From Turbatrix aceti (taxonomy: Eukaryota > Nematoda > Chromadorea > Rhabditida > Panagrolaimidae), in contig OZ017767.1 in the NCBI GenBank assembly GCA_963969345.1, positions 7,592,739-7,656,738 on the forward strand: a DNA stretch of 64,000 bases, in the 5' to 3' direction. This document shows, in pieces, positions 1 to 12,037 of this stretch. Numbering within the stretch: the first letter of the stretch is position 1; every line of letters begins with the position of its first letter. The notes below the pieces were generated by a model. That model was not told where the DNA came from. It did not search any database and saw nothing but the letters and a program-made list of their open reading frames with translations. The position numbers and the translations under genes were made by a program.

Positions 1-285
1 GTACGAAAGTGCTTTTTTAGGTGAACGTCTACGCAAAACGGTCTCTTTTGCAAGTTGTATATAAAAATAAATTTGATGTCTGAGAAAATTGAATAGCAAT
101 ATAAATAACAGAAATAAATACGATTTAGAAAAAAATTATTGTGAAAATCATTTTTGACCGTAACAAATACAAACGAACAACAAACAAGTGCGAAATTTTG
201 TTTTTCTGAAAAAAATTGTGTAAACAAAATCAATTTTGACATTTTTTCCATTTTTTCTAAATTTCTGTTTCTGTTTCTGTTCGGA

Positions 286-410
286 AAATTTAAAAAGAAC
301 AAAAATTTTTGCGAACGAAAACGAACAAATAAATTAATAAAAATTCTTTTCGCGAACGAACAAAAACGGACGCGCATAGAACAAAAACTAAGAAAACATG
401 CTTTTCTCTC
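286..410. repeat. TTCGCGAAC-family repeat, locus 1
   Basis: Several GCGAACGAA-type units alternate with AACAAAT/TTAATAAAAA spacers. The same units recur at 18365-18735, 19410-19950, 24965-25405, 33685-33725 and 59760-59960. This is a short, degenerate copy. Confidence 0.5.
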
Positions 411-2024
411 GTCGTCTGGCTCTTTCTCGGCGGCGCGCGCAGTGATCATATCCATTGCTTGATAGCCGGACGCTGGGCGAAGGAGGATGAAAATCATAAA
501 ACCATAAACAGGGCCTTTCAAAAGACCCTTTGCCCAATTTTTGGAGGCCTTTCTTCGGAAAGGTTTATAAAATGAAATTCTCGTGAAGGAAGCAGTCCTT
601 GTGAAATGTTGCTGCAAGCCAAAGAAAATGAGGCATCCAAATATATTCATACAGAAATTCAGCGTTCCCTGCAGAATCATAATAACAATGTTATTTTTTT
701 CTCGTCTGCAACAAAAGAAATACAGAATATTTATTCCGACGTCGATCGCTTCTCTGGCAAGCGAGGAAGAAATGATCGCGGTCAGCATCCTAAAACGCGA
801 GCCAACAAAAAAACGCGGCGTTTTTTATTTTATTTTTTTTCTGGAAGGCAGACAAAAAAATCGTCAAGCACTGACTGGGGTGCAATCACGCTAAAAAAGC
901 ACCACCATGAGGTGCTTCCTCTTTTTTTTTTATGCGCAAAAGAAGTGCGGGAAGACAGAGCGGACAGGACAGCGCGCAACACGCCTTTGTCCTCCCTCCC
1001 ACACCGCTCCTCCTGAGCATGCTTGCTTTTTTTTTTGTTTCCCCGGCACAAACCGAACCTGTGACCCTCCCTGGCTGGCTTGCTGGCTGTTCGTCTCCCG
1101 CGCGAAGACGAACAACGAACGCCAACGTCGATCGATGTTCTAAATATATAAATAATATTTTTGGTGTTCCGAACACACCCAAATCACGACCCCGGGCACC
1201 GAAGACCGAAAGGTGGGGTCACGAGAACAGGGATTGTTTTCTGCCATCTTTGAGGGGTCGGGTCGTGATTGGCGCCTCGCCCTGGCGCACGCATTTGGTG
1301 TGGTGCCGAGGAGCCAAAAAGTCAAAATTAAAAACAGGCATCACTCCTTTTTTTTCTGACAGACACCACTCCTGACCGACCACCACCTAGGCGTAGGCAG
1401 GGTGGCATGTAAGGTATTTATCTGGTTTTTTTGGATAGTTCGTTCCTCAGGGCAACCGGGCTTACAGAAAAAATCATACGTATGCACATTTCTTCGATTT
1501 TTTTGTCAGTTGAGATTTTTTGTTTTTATTTTTTTTCGGAAAAAAAGAAGATGAACAACAACGAAATGGATCCTTTAATTTCTTTTTTTTCTTCTTTTGT
1601 TCGTTATTGAAGTCACGTGGAGCATGCAACGTTTTTTTCTACGCGCAAGAAGGTCGTTTCGAATTTTTTTGACTGACTCATGTATTTTTTCCGTAAACAA
1701 GGTGACTGACCATGAATACCACCTCTGTGTGTCTCTTCGTTGATTCATTGTTGTTTTTTTTATGGAAAACCGTTTTTATTCGAGACCACCCACCTCCCAC
1801 CGTTTTATGCGTTTTTAAAACTGACCGCTTCGATCTGGACGAATTGACAAATTTAAAAAAAAAGTGAAAATGGATTTATAACAAAAAAATTTTTTTTCAC
1901 ATTTTTTTCGGGGTTGCAGTTTTTTGTGTGCTTCATGTTGCCTACATAAATTGCATTTTTTATACCTCCCACGAGTCAGACGATGGGAGAGACACGTGTC
2001 TGATGACCGCGGTAACCAGTCATA

Positions 2025-2345
2025 ACCAATGCTGCCGGGTGCCCGCCGAAAACCCGACCCGATTTTCGTCCGGGTACCCGAAAATGCGGGTTTTCATCCC
2101 AAAATAAATATGTTTTTCTCAAAAATGTTCTACTACTCTTTTTTATGTAAAAAAAGTCATGATAAATGTTTGTTAAAATACGATATATGCATAAGTTTAG
2201 AATTTTTAAAAACAAAAAATTATGGGTTTTTGAACCGGGCACCGAAAAATTCGGGTTTTTGGGTCGGGAACCCGGATTTTCGGGTTTCGTGTCGGGTTTT
2301 CTGGTCGGGTCCCCGAACGGTCGGGTTTTTTTCCAACATTGGTGA
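2025..2345. repeat. Foldback repeat with CCCGAAAACCCG units
   Basis: The left end (ACCAATGCTGCCGGGTG, then CCCGAAAACCCG-like units) is mirrored on the right by GGGTTTT/GGGTCGGG units ending in CCAACATTGGT. An AT-rich spacer of about 120 bases separates the arms. It looks like a non-autonomous inverted-repeat element. No coding capacity is evident and the exact ends are not resolved. Confidence 0.5.
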
Positions 2346-5300
2346 TAAGAAACGAACACGTCAGTATTTGGTTCTAAATTTTTTTTCGCTTGCAATACCA
2401 CGTTGTTTTCTACGTATAATATTTTCGAAATCTATTTAGATAAATTTAAATCAGCACTTAACGCCCAACAAAGCAATACCACGTTGTTTAGTACGTACAA
2501 TACATACATAAATATTTTCCTTGTATTTACTAAAGTTGACTTGCTTAAGCTAGTACGACCATAACAGACGCCAACCACCAAACCACCGTTGCCCCGTGGC
2601 AGTCGTATTTAGTCGGGAGCTTGGAACGTTGCCCATTTACCTTGTATGTAGTGCATCTCCACGGAATGAATGTTCATAGTTGTATGTATTACGAGGCATT
2701 CCGTTTCTATCGTAGCCACATCATATTGACTGGTAACGACATTGACATGGAAACGTCCACATAATAAAAGGAGAAGACAAGCTTGAGGAAGACAGACTGT
2801 GATGAGGCCAGGCCACACGAAATGGCCGAGAGGAGAATTGAGATGCGCCGCGGGAGAATAGAGAAACATGTAGAATAAGCATTGCGCGCTACCTGGTATT
2901 GTCTTTTTTTGCCCCCTATCGCTTTTTTTTCCTTTGCTTCAATGCGCCCGGCTATCAATTTTTCTCCGATACTACTACTTTTTTTTATTTTGCGAGGCGT
3001 TTTTTTTGGATTTCCTGGAGAGGATTGTAATTTTGGGACTTTGCACTTGCCGACTTTTCTATCCAAGACATCTGGATACCGTTTCCTGGCCTGCCTTTCA
3101 ATTTTGTTTCTCTCACTTTTTTATACCGGATTTTGCACTGTTTTCCAGGATAAATTTTTTTTTTTTTTTTTCAAACCCGGATTTTGGATTTTTTTTTTCA
3201 ACTCAGAAATACAGGGTACAAACTACGAAACCATTTTTAGGGTTGATACGGTACTTTACTTCATAGTATGTGTATCGTAAACAGATTCAAAATTTTTTTT
3301 TTGTCCGGTAAACTTATTCATTGTATGTAAAATTTTTTGTAGCGGATTGCCGGCAATCACGCGTGTCAGGTCCCCTAGAGCCAATTATTTACCTTGCAAA
3401 CTTCCCAGTAAAAAAACGTACTCTACCCTCTCGCGGACCCCATCAGAGTCTCTGGAGACGTGATTAGAGATTTTACTTTTTCAGCAAATTTTTTTTTGCT
3501 GAAAAAGCTGATGGTGGTGGTAGTGTCACCTCGGGCCTCGGCGGCATCCATGCCAAGGAGGATTTGAGTAAGTGTAACGCGATGGGTTGGTTGCATGTTG
3601 TCGGTGGGTAGGGGTACTAGATATGTAAGCAAAGAAGAAAAGAGATTTTCACCCTCTCATTAGCACATAAACAGGCCCTTGTGGGCAACGCGCGCGCGCT
3701 TATGTACTATGTACGCCGGTCGTATAACCTTTCCAATTACCGCCAACACCTCCCGGCGAGGTCATTTATCATCTTTGCATCTCCTACGCGCCCGCCACCC
3801 GCCACCCGCCGCCCGCCGTCGACTGTCAAAGATGGCAGCCCTATGGCGGTGGCTGGATGCAAGCTGCTTGCCTGTCTGGCTCGTATCCTCGCGTGTTTCG
3901 CGCACAGTCTAGTCCTATATTTGTTAGGGGGAGGTCGCCTGTCTTCACTGTCTGGCCCGAATTCGCGCGGCGCCGGTCTGGCCTCACGCAACCGTGCAAC
4001 CAACCAACCACTTGTCTTTTTTCTTCTTTCGTCCGACTCGAGACTAATCAGGTATACGATTTTCTCGAGTCAGCAGACAACCTCGTACCAACCGTGCCGG
4101 TAACGGTAACCGTACTCTCCTGGGGCACCTGGCACATGCCGTGCAGGTAGGCAGGCAAAAACAAGGTGCGCGTGAAGTTGACACTCCTTCATTAATTGCA
4201 CATTTCTCGTGATCTGGCATGTTTAATTTTTTTTGCAAAATTTCTGCGTGAAATATTTTTTTTCCTTTTCACATATAATTTTTTTGGGAGATCCATGTTG
4301 TTGCTTCTGTTTTTCAAGCACTTTTGCTATCGATTGTATGAACGCCGAGAATTTCAAAATTACACCTTTGCGTTGTATGTTTTACATCTAACAAACATTT
4401 GACGGTTAAATATTTAGATGCCATGAAAAAGGAGTTTCAACTTGCATTCTATTCTATTCTTCCTTTTCCCGTGCATAATTCTTTCTCGAAGAAAAAAAAC
4501 ATTCCGTAAAATCGACTTTTTAATTGATAGTGGACTAAAGAAACAAAAGAGTACAAAAAATTGTACTGTGCTTTGCAGAAAAAAAGTACTATAGTAATAT
4601 TTAGATTTCGCTTCGAGTGGAAACATCGTACTTTTACTTTTGTTGCCGCGCACGTCAGTGATAATTTTTATATAACTCGTGACCGTGATAATTGGCATTT
4701 ATTTTGAAATTAAAGAGAAAAATTTTGTATTTATTTGGTTGTGCTGGATAAATATTACAGTTTTGCGAGCAAGCGCGGACTTAGATACTTGGTCTGGTTG
4801 ACTTTTGATCAACCTGGTACCGGCCAGGTTGAGCGGGGGAAGCTAAACTCAAGTTTACTCAAGCCTGGAAGTTGTATTTATTTTTAAATGCCACTGATGA
4901 CGCTTTGTTGCCAACCTATATCGTGTCGCTATTGTTTTTTTGTCGCCAGGCTTTGGTATACATTTACGGCACTCATGTGCGGTTTTCTGAGAAATGAAAA
5001 ACACGGGGGCTTTATTCTCATTTTTTATACCTGAATCATGTTCGAGCTGACGAAGAAAAAAGCATTTATCTGTTTTTTTTAAATTTTCTGGTTACCATTT
5101 ATTTTTTTACAGCTTCCCTCGCTGTTTAACAAATTCCAAATTATCTCTGTTTTTTTTGATTCACCGTCTTTGTCATCAGAAATCAAAAATCAGTGGCATT
5201 CCGTGCTGACTGGCCGTGACCACGCACGGGCTATCACGGTTCAAGCCAGCCTGGCCACCCCCTGTCTATAGACACCCTCGCCGCGGCCAGAATGGATCAC

Positions 5301-5791
5301 GGTTACGCGTATGTATGCATACAAACCAATTTCGTGCTTTTTGCGTCTTGCATAATGAAGACCTCTCCTTTCTTCTTTGCGGCAACGAAAGCTGTTTTTG
5401 TTATATATTTTTTTTACATAGGAGGGGGGGAGGGCTACGATACCCTGCTCTGCACGGACGGCGGCAGGGGCGGGGCACCCGACCCAGACTGATTGTGCCA
5501 GGCTGCGGCCAGGAATTCATTCATTTTCAACTATTCGTCGATTGTCTTACCAGTTGCAAAGCAGTCTGGCTGGCTCTCCGGACTGCACATGACATGTGCA
5601 ATATAGCCAAAAATAATTTTTGACGTTTTTATACACAATACATAATTTTTTAAGTGATCCAATGCGCGACGCGTGTTATCCAATTAGCCCCCCCCCCAAA
5701 ATTATTGTCTCCACCAAATGCAAAATTATTTTTTCTTCAAATTTTGTTTTGCAGACCCCAACTGCACGTACTGCCATCGTTTTCGCGCAGA

Positions 5792-8033
5792 ATGCCGCAG
5801 AGACCATCTGTATTTCCCGTGCCGTATGCGTCGACGTCTTCGTCATCAGACTCGGACTCAGACACAAACTCGGATTCCAATCCTCCTCCAAAAAAACCAC
5901 TCAACAAACGTAAACGTCGTCAAAAAAGCGCTCGTCTGACGCCAAATCCCACCTTCGGAGAGGTCGCTGTCAACGATGAGGTCGTCGACGTCCTCTACAG
6001 CGACGAGGAACAGCCCACGCCTAACGAATCGCCAGGGGATCCTTTCAAGTTTTTCGCGCCACCACCTGTAAAGGTTGGATTTCTCTACTTTTTTGATCTT
6101 TTGGAGAAAACACTATTTTTTTCAGGCTACAAAAGGCGACATTTCCAAAGTCGTCCCGCTCAGCATCCCTGCTCATCGTAACGCGCTTTTTCACCGGTCG
6201 TTTGAACAACCGACTTCTGAGGAAATCCCGCCGGCCGGTAACGGTAACGAGTCTTCGGTGTCGTTGTCTTTGCCTGCAAAGGTCATGCCACCGCAAATAC
6301 CTCAGTTTTCTCTCGAACCCATGGAAGATGTTAGCTCTTCTGCGGATCCTGTCGATTTGGGTTCCTCCGCGGAAACAGAAGAAAAAACAGACGATTTAAT
6401 TCCTTTGGATCCCCCTGCGCTCTCTCCGCCCCAGACTACCGATCCTCCTCCGGCTATAGCCTCACCTGAGCGCAGTTCATCCGCGGACGAAGTCGAGATT
6501 TTGAAATACGTAGAGCATGAGAAAGCAATTGTGGACGACAAAGGCAATTGTGAATCCTGGATGTCTCCCGTTGAGCTTCAGCTGAGTCGTTGGATCATCA
6601 TGCTTCAGCGACAGGGATTGCTGAATGGTATGAATCTCCAAGTTGTTCCACCTGTTGTTCCTCCGCCTCCTCCTCCCCCTCCTCCCCCGTCTCTTGTCTA
6701 CAATGCGCCGTCTGTCGAAGCTTTTTCCCCATCTTCTGAAACTTCTTCTTCTCCACCACGGAAGACCAGGGGTCCAGGACGAAAGGTTAAAGACCCAAAA
6801 GATCCGAAAAAGCCACGGGGAAGTCCACGTAAACCAAGACAGCCAAGGCAAACATCGCCTCCGACTCAGGTTTATGTATCTACGTCTCCCCTGGACGGTC
6901 CACCTGAGATTTCCCCTGCCTACAGTCAGTCTGCGCCGCGCATGCCTATGAATGGGGATTTTAACAGGCCACAAAATCAGAATATGCCATCCCTGCCATC
7001 CTTGCCACCTGGATTTCCCTTTGATCCTACTTTGTTCGCGCAAATGCAAAACAGTCGATTTGGAAGTGGGGGTGTTAATTTTCCCCCGGGGAATTTTCCA
7101 AATGGTTTTTCTGAAAACGGAATGCCCAGAATGCCTTTTCCACCTGGCCGGCCACTTTTTCCACCCGGGGCAAATTTCCAGGGACAAAGACTTCCCTGTC
7201 CTTGGCCGATCGCTATTCCAACCGGAATGAATGGGCTACCGTTTCCACCGGCCCCGCCTAGGACACCCAATCCGCCCAACCAAGTGCCCCTGGTGGCTAC
7301 CGAGTTCCCCGGACACGAATCTCGGCGACCGGATTATCGGTCTGAGACTCCGAGACCTTCTGCGCCTGGCCAGCACCCACAACAGCACCAACAGCCCCGA
7401 GCCATGTCGTCATCCCCCCAGGCCCTGATTGCACCCAGGCCCCAGCTAATGGGCAGCCGGACGCCTTTTCCAAGGCCATTTTTGCCCGTTCAAGGTCAGT
7501 CGCCGTCCTGGCCACAACCGCCACCGCCGCCACCGCCGCCACCGCCGCAGCTGAGGTTCCCCCAAGGCCAGGGCGGATTACCGCTGCCCGCTCAATTCCG
7601 TCCACCTCCCGGATTGGAGGCCCGGGTTGAGGGGCCAATGCAGTGTCCCCCGGTCATGCGCATGTCTGATATCCATCTTCAGGATCCCCGCGCGCAGCAG
7701 CGGACCTCGACCCCTAGCTCTAGAACTTCCCAGCCTGAAGCCAAGGACAGGGACAGGGACATGGAAAATGCTCTGCGCAATTTTCCGATGTATCACTCTC
7801 TGGCCATGAAACCCCCCGCGCCGTACCTCAATTTCCAAAACAATCCCACCCCAACTCCGTTACCTGTCCCAGGTAAACCCTATTCCCTGAATTCGGTTGC
7901 GCGCAATGGCGAAGTTTCCAGGGATCTCTTGGCTGAACATTTGGCAATGCTCACTGCTTTTTACCAGACTCAGGCTCAGGCTAAGGGATCCGGATCATCG
8001 GGGGCATCTCAGGAGCCTCCAAGCGCTGATTGA
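5792..8033 (+). CDS. Proline-rich, low-complexity protein, probably nuclear
   Basis: Two exons, 5792-6073 and 6126-8033, give 729 residues; an alternative donor at 6068 would drop two codons in the same phase. The N-terminus has a Ser/Asp-rich acidic patch (about 14-30) followed by a basic cluster NKRKRRQKSAR (38-48) that looks like a nuclear localisation signal. Poly-Pro runs lie near 270-285 and 560-570. A basic Pro/Lys/Arg segment near 308-333 (KKPRGSPRKPRQ) is loosely AT-hook-like. The last third is rich in Pro, Phe, Gly and Gln. I recognise no enzymatic or named domain and cannot place the family. The ATG at 5792 was chosen because TTTTCGCGCAG just before it could be a cis- or trans-splice acceptor. 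Coding status is supported by the long open frame, GC-rich codon use and the clean intron. A chromatin or RNA scaffold role is only a guess. Confidence 0.75.
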
Positions 8034-8664
8034 GAAATATTTCCCTAAAAAATATTTAGTTTGCATGTTTTTTGATCGATTGACCATTCCTTCCTCTTTT
8101 TTCCATTTTTTGATCTGACTTGAATTAAATTTGAGATTTTGTTTTTGGTTTTTGATTTATACTGCGTCGCTAGGTCCATATTAGTCCTAGAACCTTTGAT
8201 TAACCTGTTTTCTTTTTTTTTTAAATTTTAGAATAGCAAAATATCTGAAATTATCCTATTATATCGTCCTATATCGTTACTTGATCCTCAGAACTGCAGG
8301 TCATTTGTTGTCATTTTTTATGTATTCATTGTGAGATTTTTATGAAACACAATATCTAAAAATGTTGTCGTACATAAATCTGCTATTTCTGGAAATTGGT
8401 TATCGGAATTTATTTATTTAAAAAAAAATTCGTGCATTTTACAAAGAAACAGAACACAAAAAAATGGCTGGATCAGGTGAAAAAAACCTGCATCGCCTCA
8501 GACATATTTAAAAATGGAATTCATTAAAAATACGGATAAACATGCGACAAGGAAGGAACGTTATTTTTTTTGGAATCGATTGGGTGAGCACAGGCCGTTG
8601 TTAACAGCGAGCAAAAAAGTTTGGAACGAGCTAAAAGCACAGGTAAAAACTATGGTTCAGCGAT
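8034..8664. other. Intergenic, convergent 3' ends
   Basis: AT-rich DNA between the 3' ends of the proline-rich gene (+) and the helical-protein gene (-). It should hold both 3' UTRs. I see no gene or strong repeat in it. Confidence 0.6.
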
Positions 8665-10052
8665 CTAAACGCTGCACAAATTGATAGTTTCGAAAAAAGT
8701 GGACGAGAGCACTTCGATGACCTTCGGATCATGGGGTCCATCGTTGACACCGGTATGGATGTTCTCGGGAATGCCGTTGATGACGAAGAAACGCATCTGC
8801 GCGAGGTGACGGAAGAGCAGATTCTGTGTGCTGGTGACGTAGAAACGAGAAGCGCGGCCTTCGGCGATGGTTTTCTCGAGTTTGTTGCAGATCGCGCCGA
8901 CGTCTTCGTCGATGAAGCTCGCGATGGCGTCGAGCGAACGCATCGCGTTTGACGTCAGCTGGAGAAACGGGAGCTTGGGGCCTTTGGGGTTCAGCTGAAA
9001 TTTATGACGTGTTTTTTTTGATAATTGGTCAGTGAAATTTAGGGTTACTGTAGACCGCTCACTTTCCCGGATGCAAGCTTTGGCCGCAAAAAAAAAACAA
9101 AAAATAAAAGTGCGCGCTTTTTTTTCTCTCTCTTTCGACAGACAGACAAAAACAAAAGTCATTTGCACATCTGCGGAAAAGAAAAAGAAAAAAATGTACA
9201 GTATCCCGATTTTTTTCAATCAGCAGGGAAAATTCTAAAAAAAAATAAATTCACTTACAACAACATTCTGAGCGGTAGCATTGTTGTACCACTTATCCAC
9301 GCGGTTTCCTACGACGAAAGAAGTCACGCCCTGGGCCCGAAGCACGTCTTCAAAGTAGCAGAGCACCCCGCCGATGGCCATGAGACCGTAAAGGTAAACG
9401 ATGTCTTCGCTCGAGAGATTTTCCGTGGCAATACGCATGTACGTAATCGCGGACCTGACTTGAAGCATGATCGATCGACAGAACAAAGGATCCAGGACAA
9501 TGTTCGGATCTTCGCGCCGCAGTTCTTCGAGTCGGGGATGAAGCGGGAAGCGATTGATGCCGGCCGCGACGTCGCTGAGAATCACGCCGATGATCGAGTT
9601 TGCGATGACGGGCGGAACGAGGGCAAAGGATTGCATGTAGACCATGAAGGTGACGTTCTCGACGACAGCGATGCCAAACTGCTCGACGGAATCGTAGATG
9701 AAGCGGTAGATCGCTGAGTTGGTGAGGTCGAGATTTCCGACGGAAATTGCGGTGGTTTCGTTGATTTTGTTGGGCGAAACGTTGAAACGCAGTGGGATGA
9801 TTTTGTACTGCGGCATCGGGAGGTTGTAGAGCATCGTGATGACGACAGCCACGTACATCGAGTTTTGGTAGGCGTTCGTGAGCAGCATTTCCTGGTAGGT
9901 CTTCTGTAAAAAAATGTTTAGACCGAAAAAAAATTGTGTTTTGCACTCACTCGGAGACTCTCGTTGTTTTCGAGAAGCGCATAAAGCGCCGGCTCCATCA
10001 GATCAGAATCCATACCCTCGATTTCTCGAAGTTTGGCAATCACATCCGACAT
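8665..10052 (-). CDS. Helical protein of unknown function (gene A)
   Basis: Three phase-0 exons (10052-9951, 9903-9259, 8994-8665) give 358 residues. Donors are GTGAGT and GTAAGT; acceptors are TTTTACAG and ATTTCAG. The start MSDVIAKLREIEG carries no signal or mitochondrial presequence. The rest is predicted mainly alpha-helical with several amphipathic stretches (for example around 85-150 and 185-240) and no obvious membrane span. It stands head to head with the + strand gene at 11221, across 1.17 kb, which could be a shared promoter region. I recognise no family. A middle segment resembles parts of the proteins encoded at 11221-12037 and 14542-15919 by eye (see findings). A few short matches to HEM/NCKAP1 were considered and not accepted. 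Confidence 0.75.
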
Positions 10053-11220
10053 TTTTGATTTTTTCAGGTATTCAATTTTCGATTTTTCGATTTTCAAGTA
10101 AGTAAAAAACAGAAAAAAAGAATGGTAACTGCGAAGAATAAGCGCAGAAAAGAGTGCCTGACTGAGCAGTAGCTGTGGCTGATGATTGAGCCCGGTCGTC
10201 GGATTGGGCGGGGTTGGTATGTAGAAAATAATGATGCGAGCACGAGCACGGGAGAAAAAGATGTGAGGAGCAACAACAGCAAGGAGGAAAGAAAAAAAAG
10301 AGGATGGCGACCAGGATGAAAAAAAACCCTACCGAAAGGAAACTGTTTTTAGATGCTTTCGCGATTGGCGACAAGCTAAAGGTTAATATATGGTAATGAG
10401 GAGGGCATGTAGCAGGGTAAGAAGGGACCAAAGGCATTGCATTGCGACTTGAAAGTTCGTTTTTGGTCTTGAATGTGAGGTGCTTTCGCCATTGTCGGCG
10501 AAAAAATTGACAACGAAGAAATCGAGGGAGTTCACCAAAAAATTCAAATTCTTATAAAAAACGTGCAAAAGTTCTTTTGTTTTTGCAAGAATTTTAAAAA
10601 TTAAAAATGTGAAAACATTTTTTGTACAGGCATTTTTTTTCTGTAATGGTTGGCGGGTGACCAAATTAAAATATTCGTTTTAAAAAATTTGCAGAAACGC
10701 AGTTCAATTTAAAAAATTTGCAGTTCGGTTTAAAAACATTTGCACAAACGCAGTTCAATTCAAAATTTAGTAAAACAATCAATTTGTAATTTTAACGCAA
10801 CCCGTTTTGCCATTTTTGTTTTTTGAAGATAAATATTGCACGTTTGTTTTTCATGTCCAAGTTTGTGTACTCATTATTGTGTTTTGTTCCGTCCGGTAAT
10901 TTTTTTCTAAAACGGTCGTCTCCCGAATGCACTCACACACAGCAAACAATAGAGTGGCCCTACAGAGTCTGCATCGAAGGTCCAACACGCATGCCCCGTG
11001 CTGACCTGCATTTAGCCGCCACTGTCACTGCCACCACCTCACCTAACACCGCTTGACTCGGTCATGAGAGTGAGTGATGACACACGGCAAAGGTGGTGGT
11101 CGATCGTGGCCGGTACATTACTCAAAAAATACGTCAGGTACTTGTTTTTGAAATTTTTACGGTGGCCGGGTGATTTTCACACCTTTACACTTTCACACAT
11201 ATTTATTTTATATTTACAAG
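10053..11220. other. Intergenic region between divergent genes
   Basis: 1.17 kb between the starts of gene A (-) and gene B (+), so it probably contains both promoters. AT-rich stretches, a short direct repeat (TTTGCAGAAACGCAGTTCAA-like units near 10690-10760) and a GC-richer part near 10915-11060 are visible. No gene is supported. Confidence 0.5.
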
Positions 11221-12037
11221 ATGGGCCCGAAAATCATTCCAAAATCATTGTCGACGTACAAAACGTATCCAGAAGTGCCATGGCACCTAAAAGAAGTCGT
11301 CGAACTGCTCAGCCAGCATGTCGTCAATAACTGGATGCCGGAGGCGACGATCGCTGCCATCGCTCGACTCACCGGGGTCACGCCGTGCAAGGAGGATTTT
11401 TTGCACCGGGTTGACGGACATCGCGCGCTCACGCCCTCGCAACCGGACGTGCCACTCTTTCAGCCGCCGTTGCAGAGAAATGCTTTCGTCAATGAACTTG
11501 GAAATTTGAAAAGTCTTTCCAGTCGACTTCTTTTTTATCTCAGCGAGTTGACAAAACCTGGAATTGATCACCAGGTTTGTTTCTTTGTTTTTTTTGATGC
11601 CACAAATCCAAAAATAAAATTTCCAGCACGTCAAGTACATCCACGATCACCTGGCGATGACGCTCTACAACGTGTACTCGTCGACGAGCAAGTACAAACC
11701 CTACACGGGCGTCGACTTTGTCTTCGAGACGGCGATTTACTCCACGCAGGCGATTACCTGGATCAACGACGTCCCAGAAGAGGAACTGATTTCTCAGCTC
11801 ACGATCGGGGAAACAGCACTCCGACGCTGCATACAGTATATTGAGAGCGCTGTGGCATCTCTTCGTCATCTCTCTGAGGTTTACCAGAAGGCAGTTATCA
11901 CACATGAGAACCGCGAAGCTTACAAGAAATCAGAAGCAGTTCTGGCATCTGCATTTTACATTATCGCTTCTGTTGTTGCCGGGTTTTTTCAAACTAATGA
12001 CAATTACTGGTGTCCATTTAGCTTCGTAACTGTGTGA
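11221..12037 (+). CDS. Helical protein of unknown function (gene B)
   Basis: Two exons, 11221-11574 and 11627-12037 (donor CAG|GTTTGT, acceptor TTTCCAG, phase 0), give 254 residues. The frame is open upstream to 11170, but the preferred start is the ATG at 11221 because a splice-like TTTACAAG lies directly before it and upstream codons give a hydrophobic non-homologous stretch. The protein begins MGPKIIPKS and is predicted mostly helical, with no signal peptide and no clear membrane span; the last 30 residues are hydrophobic and aromatic. I do not recognise the family. A stretch in exon 2 (around residues 135-195) resembles gene A and the protein at 14542 in hydrophobic pattern and some identities. 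Function unknown. Confidence 0.7.

Larger units (their letters stand above)
1..5791. other. Upstream non-coding region
   Basis: I see no convincing coding exon in this stretch. Open frames are short, rich in Phe/Lys from poly-T and poly-A, and lack splice-consistent neighbours. It holds a TTCGCGAA-type repeat near 286-410, a foldback repeat near 2025-2345 and GC-richer patches at 3670-4160 and 5200-5600. It may contain promoter and 5' UTR sequence of the gene starting at 5792: a pyrimidine-rich splice acceptor ends at 5753 (TTTTGCAG) and another at 5790 (TTTTCGCGCAG), directly before the ATG. Confidence 0.6.

Noticed and set aside
5216..5623. 135-codon plus-strand frame upstream of the proline-rich gene
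   Set aside because: Composition is mixed and it has no recognisable motif. It crosses poly-T and poly-G runs and overlaps other random frames.
8665..10052. Gene A as a HEM/NCKAP1-type WAVE-complex protein
   Set aside because: Short matches (VVENV, IIGVIL, EN-S-E) appear in the same order, but spacing differs. The protein is a third of the family length, and true nematode orthologues are well conserved. Likely chance.
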